DNA from: Gammaproteobacteria bacterium AqS3
GTDB lineage: Bacteria > Pseudomonadota > Gammaproteobacteria > MEIF01 > AqS3
Assembly: GCA_001750645.1 (NCBI GenBank)
Contig: MEIF01000003.1
Span: 36,001 to 100,000 of the forward strand
DNA length: 64,000 nucleotides
Direction: 5' to 3'
Position 1 is the first letter of the stretch. Each line of letters begins with the position of its first letter. The position numbers and the translations under genes are program-made. The notes under the pieces were generated by a model. It ran no database searches. It saw only the letters and a program-made list of their open reading frames with translations, and had not been told where the DNA came from. Shown here piece by piece: positions 49,249-59,354 of this stretch.

Positions 49249-50178
49249 CTACTGACGCTTGGCGACGAGGTCGTAGAGCTCCCTCAGAATCTCCTGCACC
49301 GAGTCGGAACCGGCGAGATGCCCGGCGCCGACTGCGATGAAGTAGCTGCCCGAGCCGTCCATGAGCTCCTTGATCTGCTCGGCCCAGTCCTCGTTGCGCT
49401 TGCGCAGCATGGCATCGCGGAGCGAATCCATGCCCGACATGCTGGCCTGCATCATTTCAGCCAGCTGGTCCTGCTCGGCATCGAGCCACAGCTGCACCAG
49501 TGCATCGAGCATGTCCGGCTGTTCGGCCAGCTGCTTGACGGTGTCCTCGAACATGCGCATCTCCTCGGCATCCTCCAGATCCGCAAAGATGTTGAACTGA
49601 TCCTCGACGGTTTCCAGATAGGCCAGCGTCTTGCCCTGAGCCTTGGCCTGATTCCAGAGGACGCTGTCGACCCCGGCATTGGGATCGGCGCCCCGCACCT
49701 GAATCGTCATCACCGTGATCATCGTGGCGGCAAGCCAGGGGCGCATCTGCGCCATGGAAGCCTTGACGGCCTCCTCGGGCAGGCCGAGCATGGCGAGCAC
49801 TTGGGTCAGATTGGCGTCCGCCTCGGGGCTCAGCCGCTTGAGAAAACTGCGCTTGGACTTGCTGAAACCGTGCCGCATCGTGAGACGCTGCATTTTCTGC
49901 GGGCTGACCTCATTGGTCGGGGCTTCGGTGATCAAAGTGTCTGCCGATTCAAAGGCGTTCCGGATCTGCCGGTTCTGCCACTGCACATCCGGATTGAGGA
50001 TGTGTACGGTGCCGAACAGCCAGATTTCGCTGTCGTCATCCGACAGTTTCCACAGTGCCGGCTTGGACTCCCCGATAGAGACGGGCGCCCCCGTCATGAG
50101 CAGGACGAGCACTGCCGACCATGCAAGCAGGCTGCGCCTCCTGAGAAGTGCAAAAGGGGTTGTTGCAGAGATGTTCAT
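49249..50178 (-). CDS. TraB/GumN family protein
   Basis: KPALWKLSDDDSEIWLFGTVHILNPDVQW...FESADTLITEAP...FIAVGAGHLAGSDSVQEIL. Confidence 0.88.
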   Translation of the reverse strand: MNISATTPFALLRRRSLLAWSAVLVLLMTGAPVSIGESKPALWKLSDDDSEIWLFGTVHILNPDVQWQNRQIRNAFESADTLITEAPTNEVSPQKMQRLTMRHGFSKSKRSFLKRLSPEADANLTQVLAMLGLPEEAVKASMAQMRPWLAATMITVMTIQVRGADPNAGVDSVLWNQAKAQGKTLAYLETVEDQFNIFADLEDAEEMRMFEDTVKQLAEQPDMLDALVQLWLDAEQDQLAEMMQASMSGMDSLRDAMLRKRNEDWAEQIKELMDGSGSYFIAVGAGHLAGSDSVQEILRELYDLVAKRQ

Positions 50179-50381
50179 GAAAAATTCCTCGGCGGAAAAA
50201 AGCGGGCGAGTATAGCCTCTTGATATGGGCAGCCGTATGAGATTGAATGACGCAATTCGCTAAATATTCAGTATTTTCAATGGTTTTTGAGAACACGATC
50301 TGATCGATTGCACCTGGCCTCGCCTCGCTATAATTGCGACCGTTTCACCGCCAGAGAGCACCGCCGAGGGCGGAAAACGCA

Positions 50382-51644
50382 ATGGCCATCAAAGTGAATC
50401 CCGAAATTCTCATCTGGGCGCGCGCGACTGCCGCCCTCAGCGTCGAGGAGGCGGCCCCCAAACTGGGGCTGACGAGCAGCAAGCGGAGCACCGCCGCCGA
50501 CAAGTTGAAGGCTCTGGAGGCCGGCGAAAAACTGCCGACGACAAACCAGCTTGAGGATATGGCAAGGGTCTATAGGCGCCCGCTGACCGCCTTTTACCTG
50601 GCCGCACCGCCCCGCCCGGCACCGCGCGGCCAAGATTTCCGGCAGACCCCGGACAGGCACACCCCCCGGGAGAATGCGCTGCTCGACGCCCTCCTGCGCG
50701 ATGTCAGTGTGCGCCAGTCCACCGTGCGCGACCTGCTGGAGGATGACGAGGACTTTGAGGCGCCGGACTTCGTCGGCTCAATCACCCTTGCACAGGGCGT
50801 CAAGCATGCAGTCTCGGCCATCGCCGAGGGGCTCGGCTTTGATCACACCGATGCGATGTTAAGGCGCGGCAATGCCGACGACTTGTTCAGGCGGCTGCGC
50901 ACGGCCGTCCAGGACGCCGGGGTCTTTGTGCTGATCTTGGGCGACCTCGGCTCGCACCACACGGCCATCCCGGCCAAGGTTTTTCGGGGCTTTTCCATGG
51001 CCGACGACATCGCACCCTTTGTGGTGATCAACGGCAGGGACGCCCGTCCCGCCCGGGCCTTCACGCTCATCCACGAATTGACCCATATCTGGCTGGGGCA
51101 GACCGGCGTGAGCGACTCTGTCTCCATCGCCGATCCGAAGAATGAAAACGCCCAGATCGAACGCTTCTGCGACGATGTTGCCGGCGAATTCCTGCTGCCC
51201 GGGAGGCGGTTCATGCAGGGCGTGGCGAGCTTTGATGGCGGGGATGTCGAGGCTGCCCGATCGGCGACCGAAAAGATTGCGAGGCGCTGGTCTGTCAGCG
51301 AGCCCATGGTGGCCTACCGGTTGAAGCGAACCGGTGATCTGACCTCGGACACCTACAACGCCCTGCACCGCGAATATGCAGGCCGCTGGAATGCAAAACT
51401 GGAAAGAGATCGCAGGAACCGCGAAGAGCGCAAGAGCAAGGGGCCGAGCACCCACGTCGTCAAGACCTTCAATCTGGGCGAGGCATTGATGCAGCTGGTG
51501 CATCGCACGGTTCGGGAAAACACCCTGTCCCACACCAAGGCGGCAATGGTTCTCGGCTCTAACCCAGGATCTGTTGAGCCGCTGCTCAGAAATTTTGAAG
51601 ACAAACGGAGCTCTTTCGTATCCGAAATTGAATCTGGAAATTGA
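50382..51644 (+). CDS. XRE-family HTH plus ImmA/IrrE metallopeptidase domain protein (antitoxin-like)
   Basis: NPEILIWARATAALSVEEAAPKLGL...; FTLIHELTHIWLGQTGVS (HExxH); IERFCDDVAGEFLLP. Confidence 0.9.
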   Translation: MAIKVNPEILIWARATAALSVEEAAPKLGLTSSKRSTAADKLKALEAGEKLPTTNQLEDMARVYRRPLTAFYLAAPPRPAPRGQDFRQTPDRHTPRENALLDALLRDVSVRQSTVRDLLEDDEDFEAPDFVGSITLAQGVKHAVSAIAEGLGFDHTDAMLRRGNADDLFRRLRTAVQDAGVFVLILGDLGSHHTAIPAKVFRGFSMADDIAPFVVINGRDARPARAFTLIHELTHIWLGQTGVSDSVSIADPKNENAQIERFCDDVAGEFLLPGRRFMQGVASFDGGDVEAARSATEKIARRWSVSEPMVAYRLKRTGDLTSDTYNALHREYAGRWNAKLERDRRNREERKSKGPSTHVVKTFNLGEALMQLVHRTVRENTLSHTKAAMVLGSNPGSVEPLLRNFEDKRSSFVSEIESGN

Positions 51645-51865
51645 TCTATCTGCTGGATGAGGAATTGCGGAAGGCCGGGCGCGATCCCTTTCTTGTCGCC
51701 TATGCACTCGCAGAGGCCGGCAGGGTCGTGGTCACCAACGAGGTGTCCAAAAGAACGCAGCGCCTCGGCTCCAGCAAACTGCCCGATGTATGCAGCGATT
51801 TGAAAGTGGACTGCATCAACGATCTCAAGCTGTACCGAAAGCTCAACTTCAACCTCAATCCATAG
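51641..51865 (+). pseudogene. DUF4411-like (PIN-type) toxin remnant, apparently internally deleted
   Basis: MIYLLD fused directly to ..AGRDPFLVAYALAEAGRVVVTNEVSKRTQRLGSSKLPDVCSDLKVDCINDLKLYRKLNFNL; 4-bp-type overlap with the upstream ImmA gene. Confidence 0.6.
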
Positions 51866-52311
51866 CTGCCTAATAGATCCGGCTGCGATGTTTTCCGTCC
51901 GGGGGATGCCCTGTTTCAGCATCTGGGAGTTCGAAAGCAATACCCCGAGAGACTCATCAATTCCGCCCGTTTGATCGCCGATGACACACCGTGACCCAGA
52001 ACACCAAGGAGAGACTCAGCCCCCGCACCACAGCGATGCCGACCCCGCAAAGGCCCCGCCGACCTGCACAGGTGCCCGAGCAATTGCAATGGACGCCGGT
52101 CAGGTTTGCATCTCAGGATCAACCGAGATGCGATCAACGCCGGCAGTCGCCCAATCCTCTCCGGGTTTGCAATGCCAACACCGGAACCGGATCGGCGGGA
52201 ATAAATTGAGCGTGTTATATTTTTTCCGATGCAGCGCCTGCCGCGCGGGCTTTTCTGCGGCAGCAACCGGAAGGTCCCATCCAAGCCTCTGAATCCGACA
52301 AAAACGACTCC

Positions 52312-53628
52312 TTGGAAGACGAAGCCAAAAATCCGGCGCCGGAGCGGGAGCGTCCCGCCCCGCTCTATTCCGGCTATGTGCTCGGACTGCTGGGGCTGAC
52401 TTACGCCTTCAGCATGATGGATCGACAGATCGTGACGATCCTGCTAGGCGATCTGAAGGCCGAGTTCGCCCTCAGCGACACCCAGCTGGGGCTGCTGTCG
52501 GGGACGGCCTTTGCCCTGTTCTACTCGACGCTGGCGATTCCGATCGCCCGCCTGGCCGACCGCCACAACCGGATCACGATCATCTCGATCTCGATGACGC
52601 TGTGGAGCATTGCGACGGCGGTCTGCGCCTTTGTCGGCAACTTCTGGCAGCTGTTTCTCGGCCGCATGGCGGTCGGCATCGGCGAGGCGGGCGGGCTCTC
52701 GCCGGCACACTCGGTGCTGTCCGACTACTTTGACGAGCGCCGGCGCATGCTGGCGATCTCGCTGTTCTCGCTCTGCGGAACCTTCGGCGTCATGCTCGGC
52801 ACCGCCATGGGCGGCTACGTCTCCCAGGAGTACGGCTGGCGCACGGCCTTTCTGGTCGCCGGCCTGCCCGGCATTGCCGTGGCGCTGCTGCTGAAGCTGA
52901 CCGTGCGGGAGCCCCGGCGGGGTGCGATGGACTCGACGACCGCCGCAGCGGCCGAGGCGCCGTCCGAAAAGGAGCCCTTCGCCCAGGCGGTGCTTGGGCT
53001 GATGCGCAACCGCCTCTATCTGCAGGTGCTGATCGCCCACACCCTGGTGATATTCGTCGCCTACGCCCTGGTCAGCTGGCTGCCGGAGCTGATGCTGCGC
53101 ACCTACGAGGTCTCCAAGGCCGAGGTCGGGGTCGTGATCGGCCTGACGTTCTTCGTCGGCGGAGGCGGGGGCATGCTCATCGGCGGCCTGCTGGCGATGT
53201 ACTTTTCAAAGCACGACGCGCGCTGGCAGCTGCGCATTCCGGCGCTCGGGCTGCTGGCCGCCCTGCCGCTGTTCTGGCTGGCCTTCAACGCCGAGACCAT
53301 TCACGGGGCATCGGTGCTGTTCGCCGGTGCCATGATGCTGGGGACGCTGCAGCACGGCCCCTCGCTGGCCGTGGTGCAGAACTGTGTCCCGCCGCACCGG
53401 CGGGCGACGGCGGCGGCATTCAACTTCTTCTCCTCCAACCTGTTCGGGCTGGGGCTGGGACCCCTGGCTGTCGGCTCGCTCAGCGATCTCGGCGCCTCAA
53501 CCTATGGCGGCAGCTCCCTGGCGGTGGCGCTGGGCGCCTGCGTGCTGCTCAACATTCCGGCGCTGATCATTTTTCTGCGCGCCAGCAATGACTTGGGCAA
53601 AGCCGCCAAAGCCGAGCAGGGCAGCTAG
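52312..53628 (+). CDS. MFS transporter (spinster-like)
   Basis: YAFSMMDRQIVTILLGDLKAEFALSDTQLGLLSGTAFALFYSTLAIPIARLADRHNR; TTG start. Confidence 0.88.
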   Translation: MEDEAKNPAPERERPAPLYSGYVLGLLGLTYAFSMMDRQIVTILLGDLKAEFALSDTQLGLLSGTAFALFYSTLAIPIARLADRHNRITIISISMTLWSIATAVCAFVGNFWQLFLGRMAVGIGEAGGLSPAHSVLSDYFDERRRMLAISLFSLCGTFGVMLGTAMGGYVSQEYGWRTAFLVAGLPGIAVALLLKLTVREPRRGAMDSTTAAAAEAPSEKEPFAQAVLGLMRNRLYLQVLIAHTLVIFVAYALVSWLPELMLRTYEVSKAEVGVVIGLTFFVGGGGGMLIGGLLAMYFSKHDARWQLRIPALGLLAALPLFWLAFNAETIHGASVLFAGAMMLGTLQHGPSLAVVQNCVPPHRRATAAAFNFFSSNLFGLGLGPLAVGSLSDLGASTYGGSSLAVALGACVLLNIPALIIFLRASNDLGKAAKAEQGS

Positions 53629-53703
53629 GACCGCCTCCGGATCAGTCGCAACGAGGTGCAGATCAGGGCTTTGCTGACGAAAGACATCCAGGCGGGCGGT
53701 GCA

Positions 53704-54876
53704 TCAGACCAGCTGCCCATACTCCTCGATCAGGCAGCGGGCGATGACGATGCGCTGAATCTCGCTGGTGCCCTCGTAGATGCTGGTCAGGCGGATGTCG
53801 CGGACATGGCGCTCCAGCGGAAATTCGCGCATGTAGCCGTAGCCGCCGAGGATCTGCAGCGCCCTGTGGCAGATCTCATTGCCCTTCTCGGTGCAGTAGA
53901 GCTTGGCCATTGACGCCTCTTTATTGATGGGCTGGCCGGCGTCGCGCAGCCACGCCGCCCGGTAGAGCAGCAGGCGCGCCGCCTCGAGTTCGGTGTGGCA
54001 GTCGGCCAGCATCCACTGCAGCCCCTGATGCTCGGCGAGCTTTTTGCCGAACTGCTCGCGCTCGAGGGCGTAGCACGTGGCATAGTCCAGGGCGGCCCCG
54101 GCGATGCCGAGGGCGAGTGCGGCAATGCCCAGGCGCCCGCCGTCGAGGGAGCCGAACGCCAGGCGCAGACCCTCATGCAGCTCGCCGACGATGTGGTCGT
54201 CGGGCACAAAGCAGTCCTCGAGAACGACCTCATTGGTGTGGCTGGCGCACTGCCCCATCTTCTCATCATGCGGGCCGATCGACAGCCCGTCGGCGCCGCC
54301 CTCGACGATGAAGCAGGTGATCTGCCTCGAGCCGATCTCGCCGCTGCAGGCCCAGACCAGGAAGGTCTCGGCAATGCCGGCATTGGAGATCCACTGCTTG
54401 GCGCCGTTGAGCACCCAGCCGCTCTGCCCGTTCTGCACCGCCGGCCGTGCCGCAGTGCGCATCTCGGCCGGGTTGGAGCCTGCCCCCGACTCGGTCAGGC
54501 AGAAACCGGCAAAGGGTTTTTCGCCGGTGCATATCGGGTGCAGAAAGCGCGCCTTCTGGTCATCGCCGGCGCTCTGATTGAGCATGCTGGTGACGAGATT
54601 GTTGATGCTCATCGCCGAGCCGGTCGAGGCGCAGCCCCGGCCGATTTCGGCAACCGCCAAGACGTAGGCGAGCGCCCCGACCTCGCTGCCGCCCCACTCG
54701 CCGGCGACCATCATGCCGTGGAAGCCCAGCCGGGTCAGCTCGCGCAGATTCTCGACATAGCCCTCGGGGTTCTCGCCCCGGTCGAAGGCCGCCGCATGCG
54801 GCGCCAGCGCCCGGTCGGAAAATTCCCGGGCGCTCTGCTGGATCAGCCGCTGCTCCTCGCTGAGGGCAAAGTCCAC
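53704..54876 (-). CDS. Acyl-CoA dehydrogenase (isobutyryl-CoA dehydrogenase candidate)
   Basis: MDFALSEEQRLIQQSAREFSDRALAPHAAAFDRG; FCLTESGAGSNPAEMRT; in the valine cluster. Confidence 0.9.
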   Translation of the reverse strand: MDFALSEEQRLIQQSAREFSDRALAPHAAAFDRGENPEGYVENLRELTRLGFHGMMVAGEWGGSEVGALAYVLAVAEIGRGCASTGSAMSINNLVTSMLNQSAGDDQKARFLHPICTGEKPFAGFCLTESGAGSNPAEMRTAARPAVQNGQSGWVLNGAKQWISNAGIAETFLVWACSGEIGSRQITCFIVEGGADGLSIGPHDEKMGQCASHTNEVVLEDCFVPDDHIVGELHEGLRLAFGSLDGGRLGIAALALGIAGAALDYATCYALEREQFGKKLAEHQGLQWMLADCHTELEAARLLLYRAAWLRDAGQPINKEASMAKLYCTEKGNEICHRALQILGGYGYMREFPLERHVRDIRLTSIYEGTSEIQRIVIARCLIEEYGQLV

Positions 54877-54877
54877 G

Positions 54878-55759
54878 TCAGGAGTCCTCCCGGTAGAGCC
54901 TGAGAATCGACCCGAAGTCGAGCTCCCCGCCGCCCGCCTCGCAATGCCGCTCGTAGAGTGCGCGCACCAGCGCCCCCAGATGCAGGACGCTGCCGCTCTG
55001 ATCGGCGGCAGCGCCGGCCAGGCTGAGATCCTTGAGCATCAGGTCGCTCTTGAAGCCGCCGCGGTAGTCGGCCCCGGCCACGGCCCCCTCCATGACCCCC
55101 GGCCAGGGGTTGTAGCAGTCCAGCGCCCAGTTGGCGCCCGACGCCTGGTGCATGATCTCGGAGAGCACGGCCTCGTCGAGCCCCAGCCTGTGGCCGAGAT
55201 TCAGCGCCTCGCAGGTGCCGGCCATGCAGATCGCCAGCAGCATGTTGTTGCACATCTTGGCGCTCTGCCCCGAGCCGGTGTCGCCGGCGTGGAACACCCG
55301 GCTGCCCATTGCCTCGAGCAGGGGGCGGGCGCGCTCGATGTCCCCGGCCTCCCCGCCGCACATGAAGGTCAGGGTGCCGGCCTCGGCCGCCCTGATGCCT
55401 CCGGACACCGGGCTGTCGATGGCGCCGCAGCCGTGCTCGCGGGCGCATTCGGCCAGCGCCAGGGCGGTGTCCCGGTCGGCGGTGCTGCAGTCGATCAGCA
55501 GGGCGCCGGCGTTGAGTCGCCCGACCAGACCGGATTCGATCACGGCGCTGCGCACGTGCTCGCCCGCCGGCAGCATCGAAATCAGCGCATCGGCCCCGAT
55601 GCCGACCGCATCATCGCCGAGCACTTCAAGGCCGGCGGCGCCGGCGGCGGTGCGGGCCCTCTCGGAAATGTCGTAAACCTGGACGGCGCGCGCGGCTTTG
55701 AGATTCAGTGCCATGGGCAGCCCCATATTGCCCAGCCCGATGAAGTGAACGGTCTTCAT
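54878..55759 (-). CDS. mmsB: 3-hydroxyisobutyrate dehydrogenase
   Basis: MKTVHFIGLGNMGLPMALNLKAARAVQVYD; DSPVSGGIRAAEAGTLTFMCGG. Confidence 0.92.
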   Translation of the reverse strand: MKTVHFIGLGNMGLPMALNLKAARAVQVYDISERARTAAGAAGLEVLGDDAVGIGADALISMLPAGEHVRSAVIESGLVGRLNAGALLIDCSTADRDTALALAECAREHGCGAIDSPVSGGIRAAEAGTLTFMCGGEAGDIERARPLLEAMGSRVFHAGDTGSGQSAKMCNNMLLAICMAGTCEALNLGHRLGLDEAVLSEIMHQASGANWALDCYNPWPGVMEGAVAGADYRGGFKSDLMLKDLSLAGAAADQSGSVLHLGALVRALYERHCEAGGGELDFGSILRLYREDS

Positions 55760-55769
55760 GTCGATGCCC

Positions 55770-56828
55770 TCATGCCGCTGCCCCCTTGTTCGCCGGATCG
55801 AAACCGGTGACCGGCTCGAACCACTCCCCGAGCGAGTCCGGCAGTTGCGACCATGCGGGGGACTGGTCCTTGTCGATGATCAGGGCGCGCACCCCCTCGG
55901 CAAACTCGCCGTGGCGGGACAGCCGGCAGACCAGGTCGTACTCCAGCCCGAGAGCCTGGCCGATGTCCAGCCCCCGGCTGCGCTCAAGGTGCCCCCAGGT
56001 GAGCCGCTGCGCCAGCGGCGAGGCATAGCCAACGCGCCCGCAGAAGCGCTCGATGTCCGGATTGCAGCCGGCCTGCTCGGCGAGCCGGTCCAAGACCTGG
56101 GTGCAGCTGCCGAGCCCCGCCGCAGCGGCGAGTTCGTCCCGCACACCCTCCATCCAGCCGCCGCCGATGGGCGCATGGCGCCGCCTTAGCCAGTCGCTCA
56201 GCGAGGCGGCATCGGGGCCGGAGGCGGCGAATTCCAGCAGGTCGGAATGCGCCTCGCCGGCGAGGGTGCAGTCGGCCAGCCCGAGGAATACGGCATCGTC
56301 GGCGCCGATCTGGCCGCCGGTCAGCGCCAGCAGCCATTCAAGGCGGTCGCCCCGCCGGTTGAGAAAAAAGCCGGCGCCGACATCGGGCAGAAAGCCGATG
56401 TGCGTCTCGGGCATGGCCATGCGCGTCCTCGGTGTGACGATGCGGTGGCTGCAGCCCTGCATCACCCCCATGCCCCCGCCCATGACGATACCGTCGGTCC
56501 AGGCGATCGTCGGCTTGGGAAAGCGGTGCAGCGCCAGATCCATGCGGTATTCGGTTGCAAAGAAGGCGTCGCAGGCGGCATGGTCGCCCCGCTGCATGTT
56601 GGCGTAGAGGCTCTGGATGTCGCCGCCCGCACAGAAGGCCCGGTCTCCGGCGCCCTGAAACACAACGCAGGCCACTTCCGGATCCTCGGCCCACTGTTCC
56701 AGCAGATTGAGCAGGGCGGCGGCCATGTCCAGGCTGAGTGCGTTGAGCGTGGCCTCGCTGTTGAGCACCACCTGAACAGCGCGCCCCCGGCGGCTGATCA
56801 GAAGGTCGCCCCCGGCGCTCACTTCCAC
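55770..56828 (-). CDS. 3-hydroxyisobutyryl-CoA hydrolase (enoyl-CoA hydratase/isomerase family)
   Basis: AFCAGGDIQSLY; TDGIVMGGGMGVMQGCSHRIVTPRTRMAMPETHIGFLPDVGAGFFLNR; GTG start inferred (56828 or 56822). Confidence 0.88.
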   Translation of the reverse strand: MEVSAGGDLLISRRGRAVQVVLNSEATLNALSLDMAAALLNLLEQWAEDPEVACVVFQGAGDRAFCAGGDIQSLYANMQRGDHAACDAFFATEYRMDLALHRFPKPTIAWTDGIVMGGGMGVMQGCSHRIVTPRTRMAMPETHIGFLPDVGAGFFLNRRGDRLEWLLALTGGQIGADDAVFLGLADCTLAGEAHSDLLEFAASGPDAASLSDWLRRRHAPIGGGWMEGVRDELAAAAGLGSCTQVLDRLAEQAGCNPDIERFCGRVGYASPLAQRLTWGHLERSRGLDIGQALGLEYDLVCRLSRHGEFAEGVRALIIDKDQSPAWSQLPDSLGEWFEPVTGFDPANKGAAA

Positions 56829-57580
56829 TTGGGCGGGCGCTTTTCCAGAAAGGCCTCGCAGCCCTCCCGGCGGTTGTCGTCCCGCCACAGCTTGACAAAC
56901 GCCTCCCGCTCCTGTGCCAGCGCCGAGTCGCGCGGCACCTGCCGGCCCAGCTCGACCAGCCGCTTGCAGTGGCGCAGGCTGGTCGGGCTCTGCGCGGCGG
57001 CCCCCGCCGCCAATTCTCCGGCGCGCACCAGCAGTTCATCGCGCGGGACGACCTCCTGGATCAGGCCGATGCGCTCGGCGGTCTCGGCGTCGACGGTCTC
57101 GCCGCAGAGGATCATGCGCTTGGCCCAGCCCTCGCCGATCAGCGCCGGCAGCGCCTGGGTGCCGCCGCCGCAGGGCAGCAGGCCGACCTTGGCTTCCGGC
57201 AGGCCGAGCTTGGCCTCGGGGCAGGCGATGCGGATGTCGCAGGCCAGCGCCGCCTCCAGCCCGCCGCCCATGGCAAAGCCGTTGATCGCGGCGATGCTGA
57301 CGCCGGAAAAACCGGCGAGCGCCTCAAAGGCCTCGCCGAACAGGCCGGCCATGCGCACGGCGCCGCCCGCATCGGCCGCCGCAAACACCTTGAGATCGGC
57401 CCCGGCGCTGAAGAACCTCTCGCCGGCGCCGGTCAGGATGACGGCGGCGAGGCCGGCTTCACCCTGCAGCGATGCAAACAGATCGCGCAGCTCGGCCAGG
57501 CTGTCCTCGTCCCAGACATTGGCCGGAGGGTTGTCCATGGTCAGATGCCCGACGGCTCCGTCTCTCTCCAGTTTCAGCAT
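56819..57580 (-). CDS. Enoyl-CoA hydratase/isomerase family protein
   Basis: MLKLERDGAVGHLTMDNPPANVWDEDSLAELRDLF; FSAGADLK; GFAMGGGLEAALACDIRIA. Confidence 0.9.
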   Translation of the reverse strand: MLKLERDGAVGHLTMDNPPANVWDEDSLAELRDLFASLQGEAGLAAVILTGAGERFFSAGADLKVFAAADAGGAVRMAGLFGEAFEALAGFSGVSIAAINGFAMGGGLEAALACDIRIACPEAKLGLPEAKVGLLPCGGGTQALPALIGEGWAKRMILCGETVDAETAERIGLIQEVVPRDELLVRAGELAAGAAAQSPTSLRHCKRLVELGRQVPRDSALAQEREAFVKLWRDDNRREGCEAFLEKRPPKWK

Positions 57581-57603
57581 GGTCTTTCAGCCTCCCGCAT
57601 TGC

Positions 57604-59139
57604 TCATTTCAGTGTGATGGCGGTGTTGATCGGCTCTCCCGAGGCCTCCGTCCAGCGCGATGTGACGGTCTTGGTCTCGGTGTAGAAGCGCACCGCCTGC
57701 TTGCCATAGGGATGCAGATCCCCGAAGAATGAACCGCGCCAGCCCGAGAAGTTGAAGAAGGGCAGCGGCACCGGAATCGGAATGTTGACGCCGACGTTGC
57801 CGACCCGCACCTCATGCTCGAAATGCCGCGCCGAGGCTCCGGAGGCGGTGAAGATCGAGGTGCCATTGCCGTTGGGGTTGGCGTTGATCAGCGCAATGGC
57901 CTCATCAAGCGTGTCGACGCTGACGATGCACAGCACCGGGCCGAAGATCTCCTCGGTGTAGATGCTCATCTCGGGAGTGACGTCGGCGAACAGCGTCGGC
58001 CCGACCCAGTTGCCCTGGGGGTGCTCGGGATGGCTCCAGCCGCTGCCGTCGAGCAGACAGCGGGCGCCGGCGTCTTTGCCCTCGCCGATCAGCCGCAGAA
58101 CCCGCTCCCTGGCCGCCGGGCTGATCAGCGCACCGTAGGCGGCGCCGTCCTCGTTCCAGAGTCCGGGGCGCATCCTGCCCATGGCCTCGGCGAGCTCGTC
58201 GACAATGGCGTCGGCCTCGCCGACCAGCACGGCGACGCTGATGGCCATGCAGCGCTGGCCGGCAGCCCCCGCCGCCGAGCCGGCCAGGGCGTTGACAGTG
58301 CCGGTGCGGTCGGCGTCGGGCATGACCACTAGGTGGTTCTTGGCGCCACACATCGCCTGGACGCGCTTGCCGTGGGCACAGCCGCGGGTGTAGATGTGGC
58401 GGCCGACCGGGGTCGAGCCGACAAAGGAGACCGCCTGAATGTCGGGGTGCTCGAGCAACTGGTCGACCGCTGCGGCCCGACCGTGGACCACCTGCAGCAG
58501 ACAGGGGTCGGCGCCGGCCTCGATGAACAGCTCGGCCAAGCGCATCGGCGTCATTGGATCCTGCTCGGAGGGCTTGAGGACGAAGGTGTTGCCGCAGGCA
58601 ATGGCCAGCGGGAACATCCACAGCGGGATCATCGCCGGGAAGTTGAACGGCGTGATGCCGGTGCAGACCCCGATGGGCTGCAGGTAGCTGTGGATGTCGG
58701 CGTCGGAGGCGATGTTCTCAAGCGTCTCGCCCATGCCCAGCGAGCAGATCGAGGCGGCGTGCTCGACCACCTCAATGCCGCGCCAGACATCCCCCATGGC
58801 ATCCTCGAAGGTCTTGCCGGACTCCAGGCTGAGCAGCTCGGCGATGTTCTTCTGCTCGGCCTTGAGCAGGTGCTGGTAGTCGAGCATCAGGCGCATGCGC
58901 TGCTGCGGGGAGGACTTGCGCCACTCCTGGAAGGCCGCAAGCGCACTCGCCACTGCGGCGTCGACATCGTCCGGGTGCGCCTCGGGTGCGCGCCCCAGCA
59001 ATTCCTGGGTGGCGGGGTTGAAAACCTCGATGCTGCCCTGCGAGCGGCCCTGCGTGAATTCGCCGCCAATGAGCTGTGAAATTTCGGACGGGGAAGCAGT
59101 CAATGTTGTTTTCCCTCCCAGTGCAGACAGATGCCGCAA
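57604..59139 (-). CDS. mmsA: CoA-acylating methylmalonate-semialdehyde dehydrogenase
   Basis: [69 protein letters not shown]; start may lie near 59103 (TTG after GGAGGG). Confidence 0.92.
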   Translation of the reverse strand: MRHLSALGGKTTLTASPSEISQLIGGEFTQGRSQGSIEVFNPATQELLGRAPEAHPDDVDAAVASALAAFQEWRKSSPQQRMRLMLDYQHLLKAEQKNIAELLSLESGKTFEDAMGDVWRGIEVVEHAASICSLGMGETLENIASDADIHSYLQPIGVCTGITPFNFPAMIPLWMFPLAIACGNTFVLKPSEQDPMTPMRLAELFIEAGADPCLLQVVHGRAAAVDQLLEHPDIQAVSFVGSTPVGRHIYTRGCAHGKRVQAMCGAKNHLVVMPDADRTGTVNALAGSAAGAAGQRCMAISVAVLVGEADAIVDELAEAMGRMRPGLWNEDGAAYGALISPAARERVLRLIGEGKDAGARCLLDGSGWSHPEHPQGNWVGPTLFADVTPEMSIYTEEIFGPVLCIVSVDTLDEAIALINANPNGNGTSIFTASGASARHFEHEVRVGNVGVNIPIPVPLPFFNFSGWRGSFFGDLHPYGKQAVRFYTETKTVTSRWTEASGEPINTAITLK

Positions 59140-59354
59140 GTCGGATTATGGTGCAGATGGTGCAAATGTGCATCCCGGAACGCTGCCGACCGATGCGGCA
59201 ACGATGTTCGCCCGAATGGCGGGACAGTGCAAAGGCGCTCGAATTTTGCAGCGAGTTTTATTTTCCGACCGGCTGCACCGCGGGCGGGGCGGTCGCATAT
59301 TTCGTATATATTCCCCCCGCAGCGGCGGCGCCGGTTGACGGCCGGCGGATTCAG

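Noticed and set aside
48286-50223. Plus-strand 645-aa ORF
   Set aside because: Antisense to the aldo/keto reductase and TraB/GumN genes; shadow in high-GC DNA.
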